Assembly (NCBI GenBank): GCA_963975935.1 | Contig: CAXBIQ010000003.1 | Coordinates: 186,001-250,000, forward strand | Direction: 5' to 3' | DNA length: 64,000 bases | DNA from: Planktosalinus sp963975935 | GTDB lineage: Bacteria; Bacteroidota; Bacteroidia; Flavobacteriales; Flavobacteriaceae | Shown here: one piece after another, positions 8,614 through 17,046 of the stretch | How the letters are laid out: the number at the start of each line of letters is the position of its first letter | Position numbering within the stretch: position 1 is the first letter of the stretch | The notes under the pieces: generated by a model | What the model was told of the DNA's origin: nothing | What the model saw: the letters and a program-made list of their open reading frames with translations, nothing else | Databases searched by the model: none | Position numbers and translations under genes: made by a program

Positions 8614-9099
8614 ATGAACGACTACATTATTCGCCCGATTGAGGAAAAGGACAATCCGCATATTGCAAGGGTAATCAGGAATGTTTTGTTGGAATTTGGA
8701 GTTCCCAAAATTGGCACCGCTTATGCCGATAAAAGCCTCGATTGTATGTTTGAAAATTATGGTACTGATAAAAGAGCTTATTTTGTGGTTGAGGAGAACG
8801 GCGAGATTATTGGGGGCGCCGGAATCAGTCAATTGGATAATTTTGAGGGAAATGTGTGCGAACTTCAAAAAATGTATTTTGCGCCTCAGGCGAGGGGCAG
8901 GGGAATTGGTTCCAAAATGATGGAAACCTGCCTCAACAAAGCAAAAGAATTTGGTTTTGAGCAATGCTATCTGGAAACCATGCCCTATATGGATGATGCC
9001 CGAAAACTGTATTATAAATCTGGATTTACCCATCTTGAAAAAGCTATGGGTGACACAGGTCATTACTCTTGTAATGTCTGGATGATTAAAAAATTATGA
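8614..9099 (+). CDS. GNAT-family N-acetyltransferase
   Basis: 161-aa acetyl-CoA-dependent acyltransferase. The acetyl-CoA loop reads RGRGIGSKMM (motif A), preceded by the beta-4 strand CELQKMYF and followed by GFEQCYLETM. The ATG at 8614 (MNDYIIRPIEE) is chosen: the longer frame back to 8413 would run antisense into ribD, and its extra residues show no family similarity. The stop overlaps the ATG of prmC by 4 bp. The acceptor is unknown. Confidence 0.9.
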   Translation: MNDYIIRPIEEKDNPHIARVIRNVLLEFGVPKIGTAYADKSLDCMFENYGTDKRAYFVVEENGEIIGGAGISQLDNFEGNVCELQKMYFAPQARGRGIGSKMMETCLNKAKEFGFEQCYLETMPYMDDARKLYYKSGFTHLEKAMGDTGHYSCNVWMIKKL

Positions 9100-9956
9100 C
9101 TTTAAAAGAGTACAGAAGCCATTTTAAATCTAAACTGGAAACCCTCTATCCCGAAGAGGAAATAGGGTCCTTCTTTTACATACTTACCGATAAGTTTCTA
9201 AAATTAAAAAGGGTAGATGTAGCGCTCGAATTAGAACGAAAAATAACTTCAGAAGAAGTTTCCATTTTTGAAAACGCATTGCAACAACTTGAAAAAGAAG
9301 TTCCCATTCAATATATAATTGGTGAAACAGAGTTTTTCGGACTTACTATTAAGGTAAATCCTTCTGTGCTTATTCCCAGACCTGAAACCGAAGAGTTGGT
9401 TGACTGGATCATCAAGGATTATGCTGAAATTAAGCAACCCTTCACGATACTCGATATTGGGACAGGTAGTGGGTGTATTGCCATCTCGCTGGCAAAAAAC
9501 TTACCTGAGGCAAAGGTAATTGCTATTGATATTTCTTTAGCGGCACTGGAGACAGCTAAAGCAAATGCCAATCAAAATAAAGTAGATGTATCTTTTTTAG
9601 AACAAGATATTCTTACTTTGAAAAATCTTGAAACCTCTTTTGATGTCATAGTTTCAAATCCACCTTATATCAGGGTTTCCGAAAAAGAAAAAATGCAATC
9701 CAATGTGTTACTTCATGAACCCAAAAATGCCCTTTTTGTTTCAGATGAGACACCGCTTTTATTTTATTCCAAAATTGCAGACCTGGCAAGAACGAGCCTC
9801 AACACATCAGGAAGTTTATATTTTGAAATCAATGAAGCTTATGGAAATGAAGTTGTAAATATGCTTTTGGATAAAAGATTTGAGGGTGTTGTTTTAAAAA
9901 AAGATTTTTATGGTAAAGAAAGAATGGTAAAGGGAACTAAAGCAAAATCTCAGTGA
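9096..9956 (+). CDS. prmC: peptide chain release factor N5-glutamine methyltransferase PrmC
   Basis: 286-aa SAM-dependent methyltransferase that modifies the GGQ glutamine of release factors RF1/RF2. It has the substrate-recognition N-terminal domain, the linker IPRPETEELVDWI, SAM motif I ILDIGTGSGCIAISLA and the catalytic NPPY motif in VSNPPYIRV. The ATG overlaps the preceding GNAT gene (ATGA), so the two are probably co-translated. The 3' end overlaps the convergent OmpA-family gene by 7 bp. Confidence 0.96.
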   Translation: MTLKEYRSHFKSKLETLYPEEEIGSFFYILTDKFLKLKRVDVALELERKITSEEVSIFENALQQLEKEVPIQYIIGETEFFGLTIKVNPSVLIPRPETEELVDWIIKDYAEIKQPFTILDIGTGSGCIAISLAKNLPEAKVIAIDISLAALETAKANANQNKVDVSFLEQDILTLKNLETSFDVIVSNPPYIRVSEKEKMQSNVLLHEPKNALFVSDETPLLFYSKIADLARTSLNTSGSLYFEINEAYGNEVVNMLLDKRFEGVVLKKDFYGKERMVKGTKAKSQ

Positions 9957-10891
9957 CTTTTTTTATAAAAATCACGGTGCGGTAAAACGATGAGTTCTAC
10001 CCTTCGGTTAAGTTGTTTTCCCTCTTCTGTTTCATTTGTCGCCCGTGGTCTTGTTAATCCATAGGCTTCGGTTTTTATTTCATACATCCCACGGTCTGAG
10101 AGGAGGTTTTCAAGTCTTTCCAAAACACTTTTTGCCCTTTGCTTAGAGAGTCTTAAATTATACAATTCATCACCATCACTATCTGTATGGCCTTGAACAA
10201 TTATTTCAGCCATACCTATTTGAGTAATCCTGTTTGCAAGCTCTTCAATGGCTTCTTTGGCTTCGTTTTTAAGGTTATGTCTGGCAACGTCAAAAAGTAC
10301 ATCTGCACTGAGGTTAATTTTTAAAACACCACTAATAGTTCCCACGGCATCAATATCTGCCCCTGGTGTATTCCCGCTGCAAATTGATTTTATATCTGTG
10401 ATTCTAACAAAGTAAAAAACATCCCTTACATCTGAAACAACAGGAGCAATATCTATATATGATTTTCCGCCTTCAATGATACCCAGATCAATCCAGTTTT
10501 GCCCGTCTTTGGAAATTTCAAATTGAAAAGACTCTTCAGAAGGTCCCACTTCCCACACGTATAAATCAGGTCCTTCCATGTCAACAAATCCGTTATCTGT
10601 AAATTCTAAAGTGATTTGTCCACCACAGCCCAATGAAATATAGCGTGGCACTTTATAGTGAACATAATCAGGTTCGCCCAGCGCTTCTTCTGGGTTGGAG
10701 AATTCTTCAGGGGCATGAGGTGTTCCCATTTTGAAGTCAATGACTCTATCAGCAAAAGAGATTTTTCCGATGGGCATGTAGATGGATTCCCCGGTTGTCG
10801 CCCTGTAGTGTTTACCCATAACAGGTGTTTCCTGAGCAAATAATGACAGTGGAAAAATAAGAAAACAAATAATAAAGATAAAGCTTCTCAT
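9950..10891 (-). CDS. OmpA-family outer-membrane protein
   Basis: 313-aa exported protein. It starts with a signal peptide (FIFIICFLIFPLSLFAQ). The C-terminal ~120 residues are an OmpA-like peptidoglycan-binding domain: SADVLFDVARHNLK, then IVQGHTDSDGDELYNLRLSKQRA and NRRVELIV, with the diaminopimelate-binding Asp and Arg. The first ~180 residues form a beta-rich domain (GEPDYVHYKVPRYISLGCGG ... GADIDAVGTISG) seen in Bacteroidota surface proteins. It is likely periplasmic or outer-membrane linked, anchoring the envelope to peptidoglycan. Confidence 0.88.
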   Translation of the reverse strand: MRSFIFIICFLIFPLSLFAQETPVMGKHYRATTGESIYMPIGKISFADRVIDFKMGTPHAPEEFSNPEEALGEPDYVHYKVPRYISLGCGGQITLEFTDNGFVDMEGPDLYVWEVGPSEESFQFEISKDGQNWIDLGIIEGGKSYIDIAPVVSDVRDVFYFVRITDIKSICSGNTPGADIDAVGTISGVLKINLSADVLFDVARHNLKNEAKEAIEELANRITQIGMAEIIVQGHTDSDGDELYNLRLSKQRAKSVLERLENLLSDRGMYEIKTEAYGLTRPRATNETEEGKQLNRRVELIVLPHRDFYKKSH

Positions 10892-10892
10892 A

Positions 10893-10951
10893 TTTCAATA
10901 CACTGTTAAAACAACTATGAATATACTATAATTTAACTAAATGTATTGAAA
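10893..10951. repeat. inverted repeat TTTCAATACA / TGTATTGAAA
   Basis: A perfect 10-bp inverted repeat (10893-10902 and 10942-10951), separated by 39 bp, lies in the gap between the start of the OmpA-family gene and the end of the porin gene. It sits in the OmpA-family promoter region. It could be an operator pair or an RNA structure; with AT-rich arms, chance is not excluded. Confidence 0.4.
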
Positions 10952-10976
10952 ATCAGATGCTTTTTTAAAAAAAAGG

Positions 10977-12212
10977 TTAAATACCTAACTCCACCTGAAA
11001 CCTAAAATACCAGCTATTTTCCACCGGATTTAAGCCAACTGTTGCTTTTTCATAAGTGACTTCACCTTGAAGTTTTAAAGCGTGCTCCCAAATGTATTTG
11101 GTGACACCTAAACTGAGTTGTTCAGATTTATGTAAAAAGTTTTGGATTTGATTTTTGGGAGTGCTTTGAGAGTACCTGCCTGCTACTTCTAGATTGTTTA
11201 GAAATAAATAACTCAATTGTGCATCATAACCACTTCCGGCAAGCACAAAACGTTGTTCAGTGTTATCATCGGGGTTAATTGTGATTGCATCGTCTGTATC
11301 TCTTTGCAAATAGGCAGTTTGAAATGCCCAACCGTTGTACTTAATTATGGCATCCAAAAGAATGGAAGTTAAATCCCGTGATTCAAAAAGCAAACTTCCT
11401 TGTTGCCCCTGTGTTCTCAAGGCTCCGTGATTGAAATGATAAGTTCCGGAAAGCATTAATTTTGGGGTTGTTTCCCGCATTAAATCACCTTCAAAATAAG
11501 CACCTCCTTTTGTAAAATTTCCAAAAGGATACAACTCAACACGGCCTGTATAAGCCATTTTATTATCTGAAGTTTGTGTCCAGTTTCTTCCTTCACCGGT
11601 TGAAATGGCTGTTTTTATTTCATATCCAAATTCGTCAGGTTTGTTATTTAAATAATAGATCTGTAAACCAAAATCTCTATCAATATTAAACCGTGCATTG
11701 TTGATGGTTCTATCCGTAAATTGTAGCGCTCCGGAGGAGTTAATACGCTGTCTGTTTCCCGGGAGTTTTGTTTGGCCAAAACCAATGTTCCAGTTTCTAT
11801 TGGGTCTGTAAAAAACGATGGCATCTCTTATCACATTGATATTTTGACCTTCTTGTATCACACCCACGTCACCTGCTGCAAATGAAAGTTGAATTACATA
11901 AGAAAATTTGGGATCTCCTACAAATCCATCAAAGCGCAATCGCAAACGTCTCACCTGAGCTGAAAATTCACTTTCTTCATTATCTGCAAAACTTGCAGTT
12001 GCCCTATTTTGCATCCTGAATCGAATGTTGAATTGAAACAAACTGTCAGCTGAGGTCAACCCCAATCCTTTACCATAACTGTAATAAGGAAGTGCAGAGA
12101 GTTTAATATCATTGTTTTCTATTACTTTAACAATAGAGTCATTTTCGGTTTGTGCATAGGTTCCAAAAGAGGTAATCAGCAATATCGAAAAAAGTAGTCT
12201 GAAAGTTTTCAT
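10977..12212 (-). CDS. porin of the OprO/OprP (phosphate-selective) family
   Basis: 411-aa outer-membrane beta-barrel. Signal peptide MKTFRLLFSILLITSFGTYAQ, then alternating amphipathic strands with many aromatic residues (FNIRFRMQNRATASF, RLRFDGFVGDPKFSYVIQLSF, WNIGFGQTKLPGNRQRIN), typical of the porin O/P family in Bacteroidota. The ion or solute preference is uncertain; the phosphate label is only the family name. The start overlaps the last base of the purB stop, so it is probably transcribed with purB. No phosphate-regulation genes are nearby. Confidence 0.85.
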   Translation of the reverse strand: MKTFRLLFSILLITSFGTYAQTENDSIVKVIENNDIKLSALPYYSYGKGLGLTSADSLFQFNIRFRMQNRATASFADNEESEFSAQVRRLRLRFDGFVGDPKFSYVIQLSFAAGDVGVIQEGQNINVIRDAIVFYRPNRNWNIGFGQTKLPGNRQRINSSGALQFTDRTINNARFNIDRDFGLQIYYLNNKPDEFGYEIKTAISTGEGRNWTQTSDNKMAYTGRVELYPFGNFTKGGAYFEGDLMRETTPKLMLSGTYHFNHGALRTQGQQGSLLFESRDLTSILLDAIIKYNGWAFQTAYLQRDTDDAITINPDDNTEQRFVLAGSGYDAQLSYLFLNNLEVAGRYSQSTPKNQIQNFLHKSEQLSLGVTKYIWEHALKLQGEVTYEKATVGLNPVENSWYFRFQVELGI

Positions 12213-13555
12213 TAAATTCCGGTATAATTGGTTGGTTTAATTTTTAAAAGCTCTTCTTTTATTTCTTCGGAAACTTGAAGTGTTCCTATAAAATCTGCAA
12301 TTGATTGTTGGTTGATTTTTTGATTGGTTCGGGTGAGTCCTTTTAAAGCTTCGTAAGGATTGGGATAGCCTTCCCTTCTTAGGATGGTTTGAATGGCTTC
12401 TGCCACAACAGCCCAGTTGTTTTCAAGGTCTTCGGCTATTTTTGTTTCGTTTAAAACGAGTTTTTCCAGACCTTTCAAGGTTGAATGTAAAGCAATGAGT
12501 GTGTGTCCCACAGGTACGCCTACATTTCTTAAAACGGTACTGTCAGTCAAATCACGTTGCAAACGACTAATTGGCAATTTTGCCGAAAGATGCTCAAACA
12601 AAGCATTTGCAATACCTAGGTTTCCTTCAGAATTTTCAAAATCAATGGGGTTTACTTTATGGGGCATCGCTGAAGAACCCACTTCGCCGGCTTTTATTTT
12701 CTGTTTGAAATAGTCCATTGAGATATAGGTCCAAAAGTCACGGTCTAAATCAACGATGATGGTGTTGATGCGTTTATAAGCATCAAATAAAGCGGCAAGA
12801 TGGTCATAATGTTCAATCTGCGTGGTTGGGAAGGAATGGTGTAAACCCAGGGTGTTTTCGACAAAGTTTTTACCAAATTTCCTCCAGTCAATATCAGGGT
12901 AAGCCACAAAATGGGCATTGAAATTCCCGGTAGCTCCACCAAATTTTGCAGCATTCTTCGTGTTTTTTAAAATGTGAAGTTGCTCTTCAAGCCTTACAAC
13001 AAAGACTTCAATTTCCTTGCCCAATCGGGTAGGGGAAGCAGGTTGTCCGTGGGTTTTCGCCAGCATGGGAATGGACTTCCATTCTTCAGAAAGACTTTTA
13101 AGTTTAGAAATTAATTCATCAACTAGCGGAACATACACTTTTTCAGTCGCGTCTTTTATTGATAACGGAATAGCCGTGTTGTTAATATCCTGAGAGGTTA
13201 ATCCAAAATGGATAAACTCCTTAAACTCCTGCAATCCTAAGGCATCAAACTTTTCTTTGATGAAATATTCAACAGCTTTCACATCGTGATTGGTTACTTT
13301 CTCGATGTCTTTGATTTTTTGTGCATCTGCTGTTGTGAAGTGTTGATACATTTCGCGTAAAGCGGAAAAATGAGTACTGTTAAAACTCTCTAATTGAGGC
13401 AAAGGTAGTTCGCAAAGCGCAATAAAATATTCTATCTCCACCAGTACCCGATATTTGATGAGTGCCTCTTCAGAGTAAAACGGAATGAGGGATTGGGTTT
13501 TGGATTGGTATCTTCCGTCAATAGGTGAAATTGCCTGTAATGCGTTGGTTGCCAT
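12212..13555 (-). CDS. purB: adenylosuccinate lyase
   Basis: 447-aa enzyme of purine synthesis that cleaves SAICAR and adenylosuccinate, releasing fumarate. The fumarase/aspartase superfamily signature SSAMPHKVNPIDFENSEGN carries the catalytic Ser loop, and TSQDINNTA and KTHGQPASPTRLGKE are the other conserved blocks. The ATG at 13555 (MATNALQAISPIDGRYQ) is the family start; 20 codons of open frame upstream are not needed. The long C-terminal region fits the E. coli-like PurB subfamily. Confidence 0.96.
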   Translation of the reverse strand: MATNALQAISPIDGRYQSKTQSLIPFYSEEALIKYRVLVEIEYFIALCELPLPQLESFNSTHFSALREMYQHFTTADAQKIKDIEKVTNHDVKAVEYFIKEKFDALGLQEFKEFIHFGLTSQDINNTAIPLSIKDATEKVYVPLVDELISKLKSLSEEWKSIPMLAKTHGQPASPTRLGKEIEVFVVRLEEQLHILKNTKNAAKFGGATGNFNAHFVAYPDIDWRKFGKNFVENTLGLHHSFPTTQIEHYDHLAALFDAYKRINTIIVDLDRDFWTYISMDYFKQKIKAGEVGSSAMPHKVNPIDFENSEGNLGIANALFEHLSAKLPISRLQRDLTDSTVLRNVGVPVGHTLIALHSTLKGLEKLVLNETKIAEDLENNWAVVAEAIQTILRREGYPNPYEALKGLTRTNQKINQQSIADFIGTLQVSEEIKEELLKIKPTNYTGI

Positions 13556-13629
13556 AGTGTTTTGAAATAAGCTGCAAAGATAACTAATTCTCCTTATTTG
13601 ATTCCTATAAAACAAGGAAGGATTCAGCT

Positions 13630-14184
13630 TTATTGAAATTGCAAATTTTTAAGGATGTGCCTTGCTCGTGCCTTGAATGCAGGTTGCTGGTGATGAAAAT
13701 CTTTTTCCAGAATGATTTTTAATTCAGGATGAATCCATTTAAATTCTTTACCTAAAAGAAATAGGCATTGCATCGCATAAGCTTTTACAGCCACTTTTTG
13801 GTCTGTAATCAACCAGTCAAAACAGGTTTCAATGAGTTGTTCTCGTTGTTTTTTCGAAAGTACAAACTGTATGGGCGTTTCTTCTTTTGAGTAATAACTC
13901 AACGTGAGTTCCTCACATATTTTTGCCATAGGTCTCACCGCCTGGGGTTTGTAAACTTTGGGAAGGTTTTCAAGAAATCTTTCCAAATGTGGGAAAAGTA
14001 TGTCTAAGTTTTTCAGACAAACCATTTCCAAAATCCATGTTGCCTTGTATGAAATAGTTTCCTCAAATTTAAAGCAGGTGTCCAACAATTGCTCAAAATT
14101 GTTAGGATTGTCCAGAACATAGTCTGCAAACTCTTCCCGGTCTTTCCTGTAAGCTTTTAACTGCGTTAATTGTTGAGTGAGCAT
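13630..14184 (-). CDS. HEAT-like helical repeat protein of unknown function
   Basis: 184-aa soluble protein made almost entirely of predicted paired helices (SYKATWILEMVCLKNLDILFP, AVRPMAKICEELTL, AVKAYAMQCLFLLGKEF, KARARHILKNL), resembling HEAT or DNA-alkylation-repair-like repeats. It has no catalytic motif. It lies 12 bp downstream of the sirtuin gene and 74 bp upstream of purB, all in one direction. A scaffold or binding role is plausible but not shown. Confidence 0.75.
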   Translation of the reverse strand: MLTQQLTQLKAYRKDREEFADYVLDNPNNFEQLLDTCFKFEETISYKATWILEMVCLKNLDILFPHLERFLENLPKVYKPQAVRPMAKICEELTLSYYSKEETPIQFVLSKKQREQLIETCFDWLITDQKVAVKAYAMQCLFLLGKEFKWIHPELKIILEKDFHHQQPAFKARARHILKNLQFQ

Positions 14185-14196
14185 TTCAAAAATGGC

Positions 14197-14889
14197 TTAC
14201 AAGGTTTTTAATTTTTCAATAAAAACAGGTACTCCAAGGGTAGCGGTAGCTGGTATGATTTCGACTTTATTTTCCATTCCATAAACACTGGCCGGTTTTG
14301 GGTCGATATAAAAGACAGGTGAGTTGGAAGGTGCATAATTCATCAAACCGGCAGCAGGATATACTTGCAAAGAGGTGCCTATGACCACGAGAATGTCTGC
14401 AGTCCGGGTAAGCTCCATAGCTTCCTCAATAGCCGGGACTACCTCGCCAAACCAAACGATATGAGGTCTTAACTGACCGTCTTTAGGGCAACAGTCGCCT
14501 ATATTGACATCCTTGTTCCATTCTAAAAGATAATTTTCATCCAATGTACTTCTCACTTTTAAAAGTTCGCCATGCAAATGCAATACCTTGGAACTCCCCG
14601 CACGCTCATGAAGGTCATCTACATTTTGAGTGATAATCTGCACGTCATACTTATCTTCCATTTCTGCAAGGGCAATATGGGCAGCATTGGGTTTTACTTC
14701 CAGCAATTGCCTTCTTCTTTTGTTGTAAAAATCCAAAACCACCGCAGGGTTTTTATGCCAGCCCTCGGGCGATGCCACTTCCATTATGTCATGCCCTTCC
14801 CACAGCCCGTCAGCATCCCTGAAGGTCTTAATGCCGCTTTCAGCACTGATACTGGCTCCTGTTAAGACAATCAATTTCTTTTTATTCAT
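14197..14889 (-). CDS. Sir2-family NAD-dependent protein deacylase
   Basis: 230-aa sirtuin that removes acyl groups from lysine at the cost of NAD. Visible motifs are FRDADGLW, TQNVDDLHERAG, the catalytic His in LHLHGEL, and PHIVWFGEVVP. The Tyr-x-x-Arg pair in FYNKRRRQ matches the SIRT5-like motif for succinyl/malonyl lysine. Odd point: the NAD-binding GAG-x-S motif reads GASIS here, with Ser for the second Gly. The two-pair zinc cysteines of classical sirtuins are not evident (only a CC pair in GDCCPKDG), as in many class III bacterial members. Confidence 0.9.
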   Translation of the reverse strand: MNKKKLIVLTGASISAESGIKTFRDADGLWEGHDIMEVASPEGWHKNPAVVLDFYNKRRRQLLEVKPNAAHIALAEMEDKYDVQIITQNVDDLHERAGSSKVLHLHGELLKVRSTLDENYLLEWNKDVNIGDCCPKDGQLRPHIVWFGEVVPAIEEAMELTRTADILVVIGTSLQVYPAAGLMNYAPSNSPVFYIDPKPASVYGMENKVEIIPATATLGVPVFIEKLKTL

Positions 14890-14937
14890 ATTCCTTTTTT
14901 ATCAATTCAGTATATTTAGACCGAAAATAAAACTTTG

Positions 14938-15597
14938 ATGATAGACTACCAATTATTGACCTATTTAGAGTCATATTTAACTGAAAGGAGAAAAGAACTC
15001 TTCCGGGAGGTTTTGGCACAACGCACACGACATTTTACGGTGGTGACCGAGGATGTTTACCAGCTTCACAATACCAGTGCCGTGATGCGCACCTGTGATA
15101 TATTCGGGATACAAGATCTTCACGTGGTTGAAGAAATCGCTGGTAAACGCATTGATAAAGAAATCGCAATGGGAGCACAAAAGTGGGTTGATTTGCACCG
15201 CTACAATCACATTGACTCCTGTATTTCAAAACTTAAAGATAAGGGATATCGCATCATAGCCACTACACCTCATAAAGATTCGCAGTTTATAAACGATTTT
15301 GATGTGACCCAAAAAGCGGCTTTTTTCTTTGGAAAAGAATCCACCGGGCTATCAGACAAAGTCTTTAAACAGGCAGATGGTTTTTTAAAAATTCCGATGT
15401 ATGGTTTTACGGAAAGTTTAAATATTTCAGTTTCAGCAGCTATTATATTGCAGGATGTAGTGGCAAAGCTCAGAAAAACAGACGTCCAATGGCAGCTTAC
15501 GGAAGAAGAGCAACTTGAAAAACGTCTTGACTGGTCAATGAAAACGATTAAAAGTATCGATGCGATTTTAAAGCGCTATGAGGAAACAAAAAATTGA
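14938..15597 (+). CDS. trmH: tRNA (guanosine-2'-O-)-methyltransferase, TrmH type
   Basis: 219-aa SPOUT methyltransferase of the SpoU family. N-terminal VYQLHNTSAVMRTCDIFG (motif 1), FFFGKESTGLSDKVF (motif 2) and IPMYGFTESLNISVSAAI (motif 3) form the knotted SAM site. The N- and C-terminal extensions fit TrmH, which modifies G18 of tRNA. ATG 14938 is preferred over the TTG one codon upstream. It is divergent from the sirtuin gene. Confidence 0.9.
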   Translation: MIDYQLLTYLESYLTERRKELFREVLAQRTRHFTVVTEDVYQLHNTSAVMRTCDIFGIQDLHVVEEIAGKRIDKEIAMGAQKWVDLHRYNHIDSCISKLKDKGYRIIATTPHKDSQFINDFDVTQKAAFFFGKESTGLSDKVFKQADGFLKIPMYGFTESLNISVSAAIILQDVVAKLRKTDVQWQLTEEEQLEKRLDWSMKTIKSIDAILKRYEETKN

Positions 15598-15629
15598 CTA
15601 AATTTGAAAGGAAACAAAACAACTAACTT

Positions 15630-16154
15630 ATGACATTTCTTTACATCCTCGCCGGAATCCTTATTTTATTTTGGTTTCTCTCTATGATTGCTCCAAAAAA
15701 CTATCATGTCTCTAGGTCTGTAATAATTAACCGCCCTTTACCTGAAGTTTTCCAGTTCATCAAATATGTAAAAAACCAGGATTACTGGTCTCCCTGGGAC
15801 AGGAAAGATCCTGATATGAAAAAAACATATACCGGAACTGACGGAACGGTTGGATTTATATCTCACTGGGAAGGGAATAAACAAGTAGGTGAAGGGGAGC
15901 AGGAAATTACAAATATCGTGGAAAATGAAAAAATGGAATCCCAATTACGCTTTTTAAAACCATGGAAGTCTGAAAGTGATGCTTACATAAAGATTGAAAA
16001 AATAGAGGAGAATGCAACACGGGTTACCTGGGGTTTTTCCGGTGTAAATAAAGTACCCGCTAATATCTTTATGTTATTCTTCAATATGGATAAAACAATT
16101 GGTAAAGACTTTGAAGAAGGACTTACGAATCTTAAAAATCACCTTGAGAATTAG
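15630..16154 (+). CDS. SRPBCC-family protein with N-terminal membrane anchor
   Basis: 174-aa protein. Residues 2-20 form one hydrophobic helix (FLYILAGILILFWFLSMIA); the rest is a START/polyketide-cyclase-like ligand-binding fold starting VSRSVIINRPLPEVFQFI and containing YWSPWDRKDPDMK. This layout is common in Bacteroidota. The ligand is unknown. It lies 32 bp after trmH and may share its transcript. Confidence 0.82.
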   Translation: MTFLYILAGILILFWFLSMIAPKNYHVSRSVIINRPLPEVFQFIKYVKNQDYWSPWDRKDPDMKKTYTGTDGTVGFISHWEGNKQVGEGEQEITNIVENEKMESQLRFLKPWKSESDAYIKIEKIEENATRVTWGFSGVNKVPANIFMLFFNMDKTIGKDFEEGLTNLKNHLEN

Positions 16155-16192
16155 ATAATATGGCAATAGGGTTGCTTTGCAGCCTTAAAAAA

Positions 16193-16963
16193 CTAGTTCT
16201 TCCTTCTGTTTAAAACCCTATATTCTTCATAACATTCACTCATCGCATCCAGAATTTGCAGGTCATTAGCAGAACGAATAAAGGTTTCTGAGTAATTGCA
16301 ATTGTTTAAGATTTCATCAATATCAGCTTTTTCAAGTTGTAAAACAGCCATGAGTGTTTCACGGTCAAACTTGCTTTGCAGTAAATTTCTGATATTGTCA
16401 TCATCTTTCATTTGTCTTAGCTTTCGCATCTGGGCAGGCCGTTTTCCAAAGACATTGTAGAGAAAATCTGCCGGATTGAATACCGCACTGAGTACTTTTG
16501 AAACGCCACCCGGTTGACTTTGGCCACCCTCATAACCGGTATTTAAACCGGAAATATTGTAGCGGTAATTGTCATAAATGGGAATAATCTTAGCATCTAC
16601 TTCAAGATAACCGGTGAGTTGTACCGGGCGTAAAACAACTTCTTCAAGGGCTATGCCAAGCTCAGTCATCTTGATTTTAATATCGCCATACCGGAACCAG
16701 TCATTTGTAACCCGCACCCTGATAGATTTAAAGCCGAGATAAGAAAAATATAAAGTGTCATTCACTTTCGCCTCAATTGAAAAGTCACCTTCTTCAGAAG
16801 AGACGGTTCCTTTTACCTGATTTAGGTTAACTATGTGAACATTTTCAATGGGGACATCATTAGCATCATTCAAGACTTTGCCCATGATGATTTGGTTTTC
16901 TTCCTGTGAAAAAACATTGAGGAAGAAAAAGCAGGTAATGATGAGGAATAGACTTTTTTTCAT
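16193..16963 (-). CDS. carboxypeptidase-regulatory-like domain protein, exported
   Basis: 256-aa protein with a signal peptide (SLFLIITCFFFLNVFSQ). Residues ~25-110 are a CarboxypepD_reg-like beta-sandwich (IIMGKVLNDANDVPIENVHI, DTLYFSYLGFKS), the domain found at the front of TonB-dependent receptors, followed here by ALEEVVLRP and a ~130-residue helical tail, not a barrel. It is likely periplasmic or anchored to the outer membrane. The function is unknown. It stands alone between convergent SRPBCC and the helicase gene. Confidence 0.8.
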   Translation of the reverse strand: MKKSLFLIITCFFFLNVFSQEENQIIMGKVLNDANDVPIENVHIVNLNQVKGTVSSEEGDFSIEAKVNDTLYFSYLGFKSIRVRVTNDWFRYGDIKIKMTELGIALEEVVLRPVQLTGYLEVDAKIIPIYDNYRYNISGLNTGYEGGQSQPGGVSKVLSAVFNPADFLYNVFGKRPAQMRKLRQMKDDDNIRNLLQSKFDRETLMAVLQLEKADIDEILNNCNYSETFIRSANDLQILDAMSECYEEYRVLNRRKN

Positions 16964-17046
16964 AGCATAAAGTAATGGCTAAAGATAAAAATATAGCGCA
17001 TAAAAGCGAATGAAAACCAAAATATTAAATAAAAATTAACAGGGGG

